DNA from: Fagopyrum homotropicum
Taxonomy: Eukaryota; Streptophyta; Magnoliopsida; Caryophyllales; Polygonaceae
DNA: 64,000 nt
Assembly (NCBI GenBank): GCA_033239125.1
Contig: BSWB01000005.1
Location: 16,111,447 to 16,175,446, forward strand
Direction: 5' to 3'
Shown: positions 19,884-31,196 of the stretch, one piece after another
Numbering within the stretch: the stretch's first letter is position 1
Layout: the number at the start of each line of letters is the position of its first letter
Notes under the pieces: model-generated
Database searches by the model: none
What the model saw: only the letters and a program-made list of their open reading frames with translations
Told to the model about the DNA's origin: nothing
Made by a program: the position numbers and the translations under genes

Positions 19884-21581
19884 TGTTCGCCCCTAGAGGT
19901 GTGTGCAAATAAGCTTTATATTTATAAAACTAGAATCAAGCAAGCGAACCCGCAGTGTACGGATCGATATAGTTAAGCAAGAATTCCAGAGTATCGAACA
20001 CAGGGATTTGGGTGGAACGAACTCGATTGCAGGTTATCAAGCGGTAAATATGAGAGTTTTGCAGATATTGGGAAAACAACAATCCTAAAGATCCAGATAT
20101 CCAGCTGTGGCAATCGATTCAAGATATACTAATGATGTAAAGACAGAGTTAAGACATGCAAAGGTATACTTAATGTAAGGTAATCGTACGGTTGAGGTTC
20201 CAAAAACCTTATGTAACTCACCCAAAAGACTCTTCCTATACAGGTTGATGAGGCTCAATATAGAAAGGTTCTAAGGACAAGGATTAGCATCAAATACCCA
20301 AACCTATAATCTAAAGGTCAAGACTAACTTATCCGATTGAGGTTGTTGAGGCTCACAATCGAGGTAGAGGTTGTTGAGGCTTCACTACCACCTAGAAAAG
20401 ACAAGTCTAAACTAAGCTAAAGCAAATCTTTAACTTTGGATCAAGATAAAAGCAGGCTCGTAAACTTTAAGGGAATTACGGTTAGTTCTTGAGATTCCAC
20501 AGTCGTGGAAATCAAGAACAGCCCGTAATTTAGGGTTTTCGGTGACAATTCTCTAACTCTCAGGGTCTAATCTGTTTGCGATCGATCTATCATCATCTAT
20601 GCCACAACTATCAACCCTTCACCTTAGAATTGTTAAGGGTTTTTAGCCAATAACAGTCATATTGATATTAATTCAAGATTTAAAAGGTAAAAGATGGGAA
20701 CTTTCAAGAACTATCAAAAATCTTCAATTGAATCTCAGAATCACAGCCAAGAACAAGTGTTTATCAAAAGATTCAAAACGGATAAACAATCACAATCTTA
20801 GGAAAGAAAGGAAACGGGATGTCAATCCGATCCTAAATCAAACCTAAGCAAGAAGAGGAATCTTCTTGCAAAATCCTCCAAGAACTTCGATCTTCCACAC
20901 GAAGATCACAACAACGACTCTCCAATACGAACCTTGAAACTTCAATGAGATCTTCAAAATCACCTCCAAGAATGAGGGTTTGTGTGTTGCTAAGCGTGCG
21001 TTTTTGCCGCTAAACTAGGGTTCAAAAGTCGTAAGCGAGGTCGGGCGAGGTGACGGAATCTTGCTTCATCCGTCCTTTTTATAATGCAGGGCAAAATGTC
21101 GGCCCGGCCCAATCTTCAAAAGATCGTGGCTTCGAAACGTGGCGAAAGGATTCGCCAAGATCACGGTCGTGGAAGTTTCCACGACCGTAATTTTGAGGCG
21201 TGGAAACAAACACGGATAGCTTCCACGGCCGTAATATCCCCTGGAATGAACATCGAATTCTGCCTCATAATCCACGGCCGTAATTTAGGGTAAAACCGTG
21301 ATTCTTGCCTTCATTCGTGCATTCCTCATTCTAATACTCCAAATTGCTTCCAAAAAGTGTCCTTGATCTAGAGACACATCAACTCAACTCTCCTTTGCTC
21401 GATTTCGTTCGGAAATAGCTCTAAATCACCTATAATCACTCATAGAACTCGTGTAGACATCCATATCGACAATATAGGCAATACTAGCTCACATATGCAT
21501 AAAGCTCAATCAAAGACCATCAATAAGAATCAATTACGATTAGAAAATGTGCCTAAAATATCACAATATTTCATGCTAACA
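19884..21581 (-). repeat. E1 5' LTR
   Basis: 1,698 bp, nearly identical to 11026-12723. TATA-like TTATAAAAAGG at 21074-21084 (- strand). Upstream of it lies a long inverted repeat with arms ACGGTCGTGGAA and TTCCACGACCGT (21163-21188) plus single motif copies near 21222 and 21270. Confidence 0.95.
21074..21084 (-). promoter_or_regulatory. TATA box of the E1 5' LTR
   Basis: TTATAAAAAGG on the - strand, about 500 bp inside the LTR and flanked upstream by palindrome copies. Confidence 0.6.
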
Positions 21582-21671
21582 TTGCTCAAGCATCGACCTT
21601 TGGTAGTCGGTCTTCCACTGCTGGTGCTGAGTGGTCAGGGCAACCATTTGAGTTAACAAACTAGCATGTGC
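21582..21671 (-). pseudogene. ET ORF3 fragment beyond E1
   Basis: It starts with the right copy of the E1 duplication (ttgct, 21582-21586). The - strand encodes VALTTQHQQWKTDYQRS and continues in frame into 11025-10984 when E1 is skipped (LEQQQTWQTD). This shows that E1 landed in the ORF3 remnant of ET. It is cut off by chromoviral sequence near 21668. Confidence 0.6.
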
Positions 21672-22190
21672 TGGCTGCACAGAGTCGCCAGAACTTGTAT
21701 GTAGACAAGAGACGTCGACCTATAGGGTTGAAGGTAGGAGTTCATGTCTGGATGAGAGTATCTTTGATGCGAGACGTCAAATGTTTTGGCATAAAGGGGA
21801 AGTTGACTCCCCGATATGACAGTCCTTTTGAGATACTGGACAGAGTTGGGAGAGCAACATACGTATTGGCTTTACCACCGAGATTAGAGGGTGTTCACCT
21901 TGTGTTTCATGTGTCTCAACTGAGAGTACATACCAGATCTGAGACACATCGTCAGCTATGATGGCTTAGTGGTTGAGCCGGACCACACTTTTGTTGAGCA
22001 CCCGATTGCAGCCCTAGAGCGAGGTGTGAGACGCCTGCGTTCGAAGGACATTCCTATGCTGAGGATACAGTGGTCTAGACGAGGACCTGATGAGGCTACA
22101 TGGGAGATTGAGGATAGTATCTAGATGAACTATCTAGAGTTCTATGCGGAGATAGATGCACCTGTAGGATTGATGAGTAGATATTAGTGC
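21668..22190 (+). pseudogene. Chromovirus integrase C-terminus with chromodomain
   Basis: The + strand encodes AAQSRQNLYVDKRRRP, VGVHVWMRVSLMRDV, GKLTPRYDSPFEIL and LPPRLEGVHLVFHVSQLR, the GPF/Y-type integrase tail of Tekay/Del elements. After a stop near 21959, a second piece reads RLRSKDIPMLRIQWSRRGPDEATWEIEDS, a chromodomain of the usual chromovirus type. The rest of pol is missing on the left. It belongs with the LTR at 22668. Confidence 0.85.
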
Positions 22191-22667
22191 TATTTTGGTG
22201 AGTCTTATGATTATGTGCTTATGTGCTTTGATGTGTTTTCGTGCTAGTTGTGATGTATGCATACGATCTTATTAGATCTTGTTTGCTAGCGTGAGCTGTG
22301 TTTATAGCTGGAGATGGTTATTCCTCCATACTATTGTTTATGGAAATAGTTTGAGTGGAGACGGATTTCCTCCACGTGGTTGTGTTACGAGTGCGATTTG
22401 GCTGGAGACGGTTTTCCTCCATGTATTGTGACGTGGTTATAGGTTGGCTAGAGATGGTTTTCCTCTATGCCTTTGGATAGCGTTATGATCTTGTTGCTGG
22501 AGTTGGTGATTCCTCCATCATGTGTTTTGAGGTTATAGAGTGTTATAGGTTGATACCTTTGAACGGAGATTTCATACCTCCGATAGAGAGAGTGTTTATA
22601 CCTTCGCGTATGGGTCCAAGAGGATTTGAAAATTGTTCAAGTTTCGGGGTGAAACTTTTTTAAGGGG
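22191..22667 (+). other. Chromovirus 3' untranslated region with six hairpin repeats
   Basis: No ORF. Six copies of a TGGAG-(about 10 nt)-CTCCA element occur (22309, 22356, 22403, 22449, 22498, 22564). It is followed by the GTTTCGGGGTGAAAC inverted repeat and a purine-rich AAGGGG tract at the LTR border. Confidence 0.7.
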
Positions 22668-24692
22668 TGTGTTATGTAATAGTTAGGATTTCCGAATCTA
22701 ATTGATTTTGATTAACTTAATCATTGATATTAATTGACATATAACTCGCGAAAATTGTGTAAGTGATGAGTATGAGTCCCACCGTTATGCTCCTGGCGCA
22801 AATTTGAACTTATGGGGAAATTTTCACTTTTTTCCCCGGGTAATTATTTTTATCCTCCGGTGTTATTTGGAGCATTTGGGAGCTTCAATTAATAAAAATG
22901 CAGTTGAGAGAAATGATCAGGACATCGGACATGTCCTAGATATGAAATAACATGGAAAGGCAAAACGGCCAAAATAGTCGCTATTTCGTTTCTTAATGGC
23001 TAAGAAAGACGACTTAAGAATACACATTTTCCAAGGAAATTATGGAATAAATATCCCTACAATATTCTAGATTTATTATTCCAATTTCGAGAAGTTTGAA
23101 GAAGGGGGTTCAACCCACCTTTGGATCGGTTAAAGGATAATTATCGACTTCGCTAAAGGATAATTATCGTCTTCACTATAAATAGCGGAAAATCGCTTAT
23201 TAATTCATTTCCTTTCACGTTTCCTCGTAAAAGATCTAATTTCTCTCAACCTTCAAACTCAAATATACTCTTTATTTCTAATCCGATTTCAATTCCGTTT
23301 GAGCTTCTAAATTCCTCTCTTCATTCTCTTCATATCGGTACCGAGTTTCTACATTTTCGAGCATATGAAGACCTGGTTGAGCATATATGTCACCAGGACG
23401 GTTCCGTCGCTCAGATTCCAGTGAATTTGATGTTGTCCATGCGTAGCCTGCGTCGTTGTGATTCCGAATCTTTTTTCAGATCGTCAATCGGGTTAGTAAC
23501 GAATAAGTTATGAATTTATTCGTTTTCCGTACTGCGATTTGACCTAAATTGACCTTAGGCTTGTCAAAATGGATAATTAAAAATTCCATTATGGTCGTTA
23601 TATTATTATGGTGTTTATGGGTTGTTTGTTGGATGAAATCTGATGACAGGTGAGTTTAGAATTTGCCTACTGACAAAACATTATTCTGGCAATTAACTAA
23701 AATAGGATTAGAATTGAGATTGAGAAAGGTTGATTAGATGCTACCTTGAGATTTGAGGAATTGTGAGTTATGATGTAATGTTGAGGTTTAGTTTTGATTT
23801 ATGAGTTAAAGATGGGTATAGGGTTTAGGAGGTGGATTCTCCTAACCTTGGGACGATGTTGATATTTTTGTGCCTTGCTGATGCAGGCACTGCTCGTTTT
23901 CTCGAGGGGAAGCCGTGATGTGGAATAGATCGACATTGAGACAAGTAAGTCCGTAAGACTTACTTAGCGAGCAGTTATGGGTTTGAGCGTGTGTTGTGGT
24001 TGTGTGTGTGCATATTTGTGTTGCATTTATAACCTCACTGGACTAGGATGACCCTACATGCATTTATTTGGCCCAAGTGTATGATAACGGGCGATGATGA
24101 CTTGTCTAGCCCAGAATGGAGTGACTAGGAGAGTTCTCCGCGACCGGTCCTCCAGGTGGTGATGATTGATACCATTCCAGACTTGAGGGGAGACGGGGAC
24201 AGAGGCGTCGGGAGTTTACTCCGCGTGTCACAAGGAAATGAATTAGTAATGGTATAACTTAATTAAAGATAATAAAAGGTTGTGTGTGTGGCATTGCATG
24301 TTATGGTATGGTGTTGTGATGTGTGTGCTACTTTTTCATTCTTATCTATGATCTATTAGCTAATGGTTTCATACCGTGTTGTAGATGATCTGCAGGTTAG
24401 GAAGACTACAGAGTGAGCCAGATGAGTGATCAGCCGAGGGATTCCCTACACTAGGATGTGCGAGGGTTATGGGATATTTTGTATACATTTGTGTATGTTG
24501 TTGCCGTTTTGTACTCGGCTATGTTTTATAAACCTTTTGATGTATATATTTAATATAGTTTTATGTATTTGGTTTTAATCTATCCGTACCTTGTTGTAAG
24601 ATCCAGTGAACTTGTTGTCAAGCTAGGGTCAGGATCCACTGTGAGATCCTAGCCCAGTAGCGCCCCGAGTCCCGCGGATTTGGGGTGTTACA
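22668..24692 (+). repeat. Chromovirus 3' LTR (Tekay/Del type)
   Basis: It begins TGTGTTATG after a polypurine tract and ends GGGGTGTTACA. TATAAATA lies at 23177. AAGTAAGTC/GACTTACTT forms a 9-bp inverted repeat at 23943-23965. The stretch from 24040 to 24240 (TGTATGATAACGGGCG...GTCACAAG) is homologous to the other chromoviral LTRs in this window. No 5' LTR partner is present. Confidence 0.75.
23177..23184 (+). promoter_or_regulatory. TATA box of the chromovirus LTR
   Basis: TATAAATA about 510 bp into the LTR. Confidence 0.55.
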
Positions 24693-25768
24693 CCTGCACA
24701 GAGCCGCCCTGCGCCTTTAGCCAGCCGCCCTCGCGGTTTCTTCTTTAGTAACTCTCGTTCTTGTGAGTTGTTTCCTTCCTTGCTTTCCTCGTCCCTTTCC
24801 TTGATTCTTATGGATGTTGTTGACCCCCCTGAGTATGCTGTTAGAATAAAGTCGAGCCTTTAGCATGAGGAGATCTCTTAGAGATCATTGAGACTAGAAG
24901 TTATAGACTTCTAGCAACCGTTTCGTTCCTGATTCGTAATGCTTGTGTTAACATGCTTTCCTTACTCCTTTCCTGAGGGAACTGAGTTGTTCTCTGACTT
25001 GTTGCTGAACTTTTAGATTACCTTCGAGTGAGGTAAGTCCCTTGGACTTACTTAACTTCATTTTGTATATTGGTTTGAGTGTTTTGACTTGTTTGTATTG
25101 TTTATCATGTTATAATGGATAACCGGAATAGGATTCACCTTTATAACCTTAATTGGCTCAAGTGTATGATAATCGGACGGTGACCACTTGTCTAGTTCTA
25201 CAAGAGACTAGAATGTGCTCTTGCTACCCAGGCCCGTAGGTAACGGATAGTACTGATCTATTCCTATTGGTAGACGGAAGCGGAGGCGAGTTTCGAGAGA
25301 TTCTCGTGCGACAAAAGAAGTCGAATCAGTAATGGATAACTTAATGAAAGATAATAACTGGTTGTGTGTAAGCATGCTATATGTTTACTTTACCTTATGT
25401 GTGTTTGTACCTTTACGTTCTTTCTGGTATCTAGAATATTAGCTAATGGTTTATACCGGTGTTGTAGATGTTCCACAGGTTTAGGATGCTGCTGATGATC
25501 CAGACGGTGTGGTTAGCCGGGGTTCCCGTAGATTATAGGACGACATCTGGTTTATGTTTATGTTGTTGCTTTCCCTTTTGTTTTGAACTCGGCTGCGAGT
25601 CATTTACGTTTTCCTTGGTTTAAACTCTTGGTTATATATTGAGTTTTTATTTTCATTTGTCTGTGCTTTGTTGTAAGATCCGTTGTGTTGTTGCTACTCA
25701 GAGGATCGGGACCCATTGTGAGGTCCTAGCCCGTAACACTTTGACTTCTCAGAACTTGGGGTGTTACA
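24693..25768 (+). repeat. Second, related chromovirus LTR (5'-truncated)
   Basis: It shares the order of blocks with the preceding LTR: GTAAGTCC-CTT-GGACTTAC (25033-25051), CAAGTGTATGATAATCGG, a polyA-proximal TTGTAAGATCC segment and the ending GGGGTGTTACA (25768). It is clearly a different family by sequence. The left end lacks a TG start and abuts the previous LTR; 24693-24860 is GC-richer and unassigned. Confidence 0.65.
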
Positions 25769-26551
25769 GTAATCTTCATGACCACATTAACTCATTTAAT
25801 CAACTAGTATACAATTATTAAATGCAAATAATAAGATTGGAGAAGAGGAGCAGGCGTTGATGTTGCTAGCATCATTGCCAAAGTCCTACAAGTCTTTAGT
25901 GCAGACATTACTTGTAGGAAGAAAGTCTCTGACTTTAGATGAGGTGACCGCTTCTTTGCGGGAGAGTGAGAGAATGATGAATAATTATATTACCAACAAA
26001 GGAGAGGATCACATACTACTTGCAAGGGAGCGAGAACGAGGGAGGAATCAATAGAGGAGCATGATGACCAGAGACAGAGAACAGGCTCGCGACGACATTT
26101 GAGTGAGGTCGAGTGCTTCTATTGCGGGGAGAAGGGTTACATGAAAACCCGGTGTCCTCGGATGAGGGAGGACTTAAAGAAGTTGAAAGAGATGTCGCCG
26201 GGAAAAAAGAGAGGGGACTCCGACACATATGTGGTCACTGAAGTTGGTGAAGTTGATTACGGAGATTTTTACTTGGCGACAAATGATGAGACCGCCAAGT
26301 CCGAGTGGGTGATGGATAGCGCCGCCTCGATGCATGTATGTCGAGACCAAGCAATGTATGACACCTTGAAGATTGGTGGAGAGTTTGGTCACTTCAACTC
26401 GGTGAGTGGTGAAAAGTTGAAGATCGAAGGTACCGAAAGCGTGACGATGAGGCTTTATAACGGTACAAGCCACACTCTGCACAATGTGAGGTACGTGCCA
26501 TCGGCGAACGTGAATATCATCTTGTTAGGTGCAATGACGATGAAGGGGTAA
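25769..26551 (+). pseudogene. Ty1/copia gag and protease fragment
   Basis: Pieces in shifting + frames give LHDHINSFNQLV, LMLLASLPKSYKSLVQTLL and TLDEVTASLRESER, the UBN2-type copia Gag. A zinc knuckle CFYCGEKGYMKTRC follows, in which the usual His is Tyr. The longest ORF (26099-26551) continues to WVMDSAASMHVC and LHNVRYVPS...ILLGAM, the copia protease with D-S-A in place of D-S-G. Integrase and RT are absent. The left side starts directly at the LTR end at 25768. Confidence 0.85.
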
Positions 26552-26915
26552 AATATAAATTAAGAGAGGAATTATTAGTCTAATTTATGTTTTGGGTCTG
26601 TCTAATTATGGGTTAACAAAGCTTGATTATGGTTATTGGATAAGCTTCTTCATTTGGGCTCTAATCTTTGCTTCTTCATTTGGGTTATTGGATAAGAAAA
26701 TCAGACGTACCACATTGAAGATTGAGAATTCTAGAGATTTGGAGAAAGAGGTTGCTTTAGAATTATCTAGAATATTAGGGAAGCTCTTGCAATTATCATC
26801 TTAGATTAGTGTGCATATGTGGTTACGGTGTTTAGAAACCGATATGTTCATGTATAAATATGTTGTATTGTAAGGTGTAGTGAAATGGAATAAAGAGTGA
26901 GTGTTTGATCAAGGC
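26552..26915. other. Unassigned 360 bp after the copia fragment
   Basis: AT-rich, with a short ORF (26592-26804) that I do not recognise and a TATAAATATG-like box near 26855. It may be a remnant LTR, but no partner is seen. Confidence 0.3.
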
Positions 26916-27290
26916 TTATATACAAGTGAGGTTGTTCGAGTGTGCCTGCGCAACAAAATACCCGCTTATATATACTCGGAGAGTCGGGAATGAGCGGATT
27001 GTTCCAACAACCTCATGTGCTTCCTTTATCAACAAATGACGTATAGACGAGCAAGAGATACAAAGCTTGATTGTGCAGAATAAATAGCCATGCTTAATAA
27101 AGTAGGTCTCGTGCTCTTGGAGGTCGAGGTCTTGTGAAAATATATCTTCGAAGTCAAGATCCGTGACATATAACTCTTTGAGAAGAGCAAAGTTAGTGAT
27201 CTTTGCGTCCATATGCATAAGAAGGATATACCCGCGAGAAAGGACATCGACTGCCACATTCTCTTTTCCTTTTCTTATACCAAATGACAT
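26916..27290 (-). pseudogene. Gypsy pol fragment (RNase H end to integrase zinc finger)
   Basis: The - strand encodes GIRKGKENVAVDVLSRGYILL, equivalent to the YKKGKxNxVADALSRR end of RNase H. Then come IKELY-like LLKELYVTDLDFEDIF, HGYLFCTIKLCI and LLIKEAHEVVGTI, the start of the HHCC zinc finger. The finger then degrades (IRSFPTLRVY). Isolated fragment, no neighbours from the same element. Confidence 0.8.
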
Positions 27291-28149
27291 AGGAAAAGGT
27301 AAAAAAAAACTAATTATATACCAAACTTGCGTTACACCGACTTAATGTTATCAATCACTAGCAGGATAAGTAGAGTGCATGCGCAAACTCAAGTGCATGT
27401 CTAGACATTCCAAAAGTCCAATTGCATATACCAAATTCAAGCGAATCATAGCACATTTAGCGTTGTGAATAGATTATTAATATTAAACCCGAGCCTCGAA
27501 CAATAAGGCAGGCATCAATGACTCCACTGTCACTATTGCACAGAACTTGCCGAATCTTGAAATGAAAATAAAAAATACAGGAATTCGGTTAGTATCTACA
27601 ATCTATGTAAACCTTTGACCAAGGCATAAGAGAAAGATATCTCACTATGACCACAGTTGTTCATAACACAATCCAAATCATTTAAGCTGTAAGAACCAAA
27701 AAGTATCAGATCAAGAAACTTGAAAACGAGAGAACAAATTCGTACTTCAAATTATAGGCACAAAATTAAGGTTTTGTCATTATCCAATGAACTAATATTT
27801 TTCTTTTTCTTGACTGTACCTTCCTACTTTGAAGCATGTGTGCTTAATATAAATGGTATTGATGGTTCTTTGGTTTCTCAAGTGTTTAGAATAATCCTTT
27901 TGATTTCTTTCCTCTAAAGAGACAAAACTATAATTAAGAAGAAGAACAAAGTTGTAAGACCAAAAAAATAAAGAAATAGAGTTTTCAGGATTAAACTTAA
28001 CCGGTTAATCCTTGTGCTCAGAACCCTTCTAATATGGCCACCAAATTGCCCATTGAAATAGCTGATGATAGAAGAATCTTATGATAGATATGGTAAAGCT
28101 TTAATTAAGTGCCCATGAATAAGGTCTTCTGAGATTACCACCTCCTTGT
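27291..28149. other. AT-rich spacer, nothing recognised
   Basis: About 860 bp with only short ORFs (longest 65 codons at 27720) and no motif that I can assign. Confidence 0.4.
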
Positions 28150-28400
28150 CTGGACCAGGGTAAGTAGGGGGGTTCATTTCCGGATATTCGATCTGTTCGA
28201 ATATCCAAAATCGGATATCCGGGAAAAAAAGATCCGTATCCGATCCGTGTATTCGAAAATTTTTGTCGAATCGGATCGGATACGGATAGCTTTCCGTCAG
28301 ATAGAGTAAACATCGAATATTTCGGATTCGGATTGTTATTATTGACGTATCGGATAAATTCTGAACACGTAACCACAAAATAAGAAATTTTGCCTACATC
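28150..28400. repeat. hAT-like terminus or MITE rich in CGGATA words
   Basis: It starts TAGGGGGGTTCATTTCC and continues with dense inverted CGGATATCCG, ATCCGTATCCGATCC and TCGGATCGGATACGGATA words. This is typical of subterminal regions of plant hAT transposons. No opposite terminus or transposase was found. Two overlapping - strand frames (28079-28409) are by-products of the repeat. Confidence 0.45.
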
Positions 28401-29133
28401 CCCTCTCATAAAGAAAACCCATGAAAGAAGTCTTGTTACAAGTCATTAACAAATATTACAAAATCAAAATCAGCCACAAAACCCATGAAATGTCTTCTGA
28501 GATTGTTGTTGTTGAGGCTATATACGATGAGCCTCATAGGAATAGTGAATATTTCGGATTCATGTATTGATCATACATTTTAGGTTATATTAGAAACTTA
28601 TATAACTCACCTTCCACTTTGTTAGTCGTGTGAAACACTTGGCAAATTGTAGTGTTTATGGCCATGTACTGTTGTTTCTATAACTCCAATTAGAACCCTC
28701 TATCAGCACACCAGAAAACAAAATTTATCACCAAAAACAATCCTCACAAAATTAATAAACAAAAATATCTAAAATGCATTTATTTACATACCATGAGAAT
28801 ACAACTTCTATCATGTCTAATGCAAGAATGGAGTCAGTTGTACTTAAAGTTTCTTTAGTCTTTTTCCCTACAACAACAACTCCATCCGGAAGGTCTTCTT
28901 GGGAGCACAACGATTGTCACCATCAAGATCAGACCTGAACATCTCCTTCAACCTCTTTTCTTTCTCTTCATGAGAAATTATGCCATATGGTGCCTCAAAA
29001 CAAATCCAAATGTACAAGGTTCACACATCCAAAACCGCTCAAGCAACATTGATGAACATAATAGTTGAAGTAAAAATGACTCCTCAAAAAGTTCTAGGTA
29101 ATTAACCTATTCAAATCTGCTTGGGTTCAGATC
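28401..29133 (-). other. Low-copy-looking DNA with possible exon fragments
   Basis: The - strand at 28875-29010 reads GIISHEEKEKRLKEMFRSDL, then DGDNRCAPKK; another frame at 28795-28900 reads LPDGVVVVGKK and DSILALDMIEVVFSW. The composition looks exonic but I do not recognise the protein. No ATG or clear splice structure can be fixed. Confidence 0.25.
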
Positions 29134-29489
29134 AATGTTCGCTACTTTTAGAGCGTAGATTTAAAATTTTGGAAATGCTTGTAATAGATACCGATGACTA
29201 CTTAGCGAACCCACAGTGTATGAATCATTTTGTAGCTAGGTAAATATTCAAAGGTCGAACACAAGGACTATGGTGAGATTGTTTTACACTTTTGATCAAG
29301 GAGTAGTAAAGGTCTAGAATAAGAAATGAGGGTGAGGAAGAAGGGTTAGAAAATCCAATTTTGTTGGATTTTTGGTTGGTTGATTGATCAAGGATCAATT
29401 TAAGCTAAAGAAGTAAATAAAAAAATGCAAGGCAAATAAGATGATAGCAATAAGGAGAAGAATGGGTTCTAAGGTTTCAAGATCGTTGG
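29134..29489 (-). repeat. Athila-type LTR fragment
   Basis: It begins TGTTCGCTAC like the E2 and E3 LTRs. It carries the conserved GCGAACCCACAGTGTATG and GTCGAACACAAGGACT blocks found at the same distance in those LTRs. Only the first 350 bp are present, and it is a different family from E1, E2 and E3. It ends near 29490 at CTTACTACTAG. Confidence 0.65.
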
Positions 29490-30827
29490 CTTACTACTAG
29501 ATAAATGCCCTGTTGTAACCGGTAAACTTAGTTACTTAAGGCTTCAAAACTGTTACAGTAAGACTTTCGTAATGGATTATGCTCAGTTAAAATAGTCTAC
29601 CTTGCAATAGGTATGTAGCAATGAAGAGGAACTCTACTATAACGGTTTGAAAAATCAAGTCTAAAACCATTACAATAGACACATAAGTATTAATAGACCC
29701 TTTACAAAAAATAAATTATTATTACAACAGATTTTACCATTACAATATTAATAGACCCGTTATCAAGGGACAACAATTACAAAAAGTAAACAATTGTCAT
29801 CTTTCATAGAACCATTGCCATATGATCCATAATGGTTACTACAATACATTATGTGTACAACTAATTAGATAATTTATAAGTTACACAAATTTCATACAAA
29901 ATACTAATAATAATCCATAGATAAACATTTTAAATGTCAAATTAGATAATTCATTAATTTCTAATGCAACATAGGCATAAAGTGTACATCATCATATTCC
30001 AAAATAATGCTAAGTATTTGCCAAAAGTATGAGCAACATATCATTTTGTAGCACAAAGGTATATAGTCTCCTAATTACACAAATTTTCATATTTGCCCAA
30101 ACACCTAATGATTGATCACATAATCAACCCAAAAATTACTTACAAAAAATAAAGCTAGTCATGAATCCTACTTGAACTTCATTCTTCGTTATCTTTATCC
30201 TTCAATAGTTCAAATACCATATCAAACACTATGTCAACGCTATAACAACAAGAACTCAACAATAGTAAGCAAACTCTATTACAAACCTAAAACAACAATA
30301 ATAACTCAAATTGTCAAACTAATACAAAATCAAAAAACTTAAGCAACATCCGTAAGTCAAAGTAGAACAACAAGTTTGTTGTTTTAGCTGAACAACAATA
30401 ACAATATACACATCAACCGTAGAACAACGATAACAATAACCATAAGTCAATACCCCTAGAACAACAATAACCATAAGTAAACAATAACAATATACACCAG
30501 CAGCCCTGTAACATACGCAACATCCATAAGTCAACAACCCTAAACAAAACCCAACATCCCTATAACTTCAATAACAATAACCACAAGGATAGAGAAAATC
30601 ACAACAATCAATTCGATGATTTTTTAAACCACAAGAAGAACATCTCAATAACAAAACAGAAAAAATTTCAGCAGCAACAACAACAAAATCTTGGCAAATG
30701 CAGTAATGAAAAGATCTCACAAGAAACCTAAAATTTCCGGCAGCACAATAACTCAAGATACTTAATCACCTTTGTGATAGCAACTTGAAACCATAAGTTC
30801 AAAATTTAGTATATCCTACCAAATCAC

Positions 30828-30927
30828 CTTTGTGATAGAAACTTCTTTCACTTGTGTACCTTAGTTCTTCATCCAAGTATGTAATCTCAAGCTGACCTCG
30901 ACTACTGTCAAAGTTCTTGATTTCTAA
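30828..30927 (-). pseudogene. Exon-like segment resembling PAP/fibrillin
   Basis: The - strand follows a TTTTTGCAG acceptor-like sequence and encodes LEIKNFDSSRGQLEITYLD, then EELRYTSERSFYHK, before a GTGATT donor-like sequence. The string G-x-L-E-I-T-Y-L-D-E-E-L-R is characteristic of the C-terminal part of plastid-lipid-associated (PAP/fibrillin) proteins, where ISRG would normally follow. Here YTSE replaces it, so the segment is decayed or a variant. It could be part of a degraded host gene or of a captured fragment. Confidence 0.4.
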
Positions 30928-31196
30928 CTGCAAAAACTATTCAACAATGAGACAGTCAAATGGTGTGTTTTGTTCCTTGTGAACATCTTAGAAGCTAAAA
31001 CTTCAACTATACCTGTTTAAACTTTAGTAATTTGGTAAGTCATCTTTTCTCCCCTCAAATGTTTCTAGTTATATAGCCTGAACTGAAATCAGAAACAACC
31101 ACCTATAAACAAGCATGGGTAGAATGCTTTTGGACTATTTTATTTTCGAAGAAAATAGATGGGCAAGGATTGAACAAATATAAAAGATTGAATCAC

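Larger units (their letters stand above)
11026..21581 (-). mobile_element. E1: complete young Athila-like element (10,556 bp)
   Basis: Both LTRs are 1,698 bp, begin TGTTCGCCCC and end GCTAACA. They are flanked by a perfect 5-bp duplication and differ at only about six positions by eye. On the - strand: 5' LTR 19884-21581, tRNA-Asp PBS 19860-19877, a 1,106-codon gag-protease ORF that ends in an integrase tail, internal TATA, ATHILA-type ORF3, PPT, 3' LTR. RT, RNase H and the integrase core are absent. It is structurally intact but cannot replicate without a helper. Confidence 0.95.

Noticed and set aside
24693..24720. Similarity of CTGCACAGAGCCGCC to the chromoviral CTGCACAGAGTCGCC at 21670 as a target duplication
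   Set aside because: The first copy is part of integrase coding sequence and the match is short and imperfect; no LTR structure fits.
29134..29489. The missing 3' LTR of E3
   Set aside because: The sequence differs from the E3 5' LTR beyond the common blocks, and about 2 kb expected between it and 56055 is absent.
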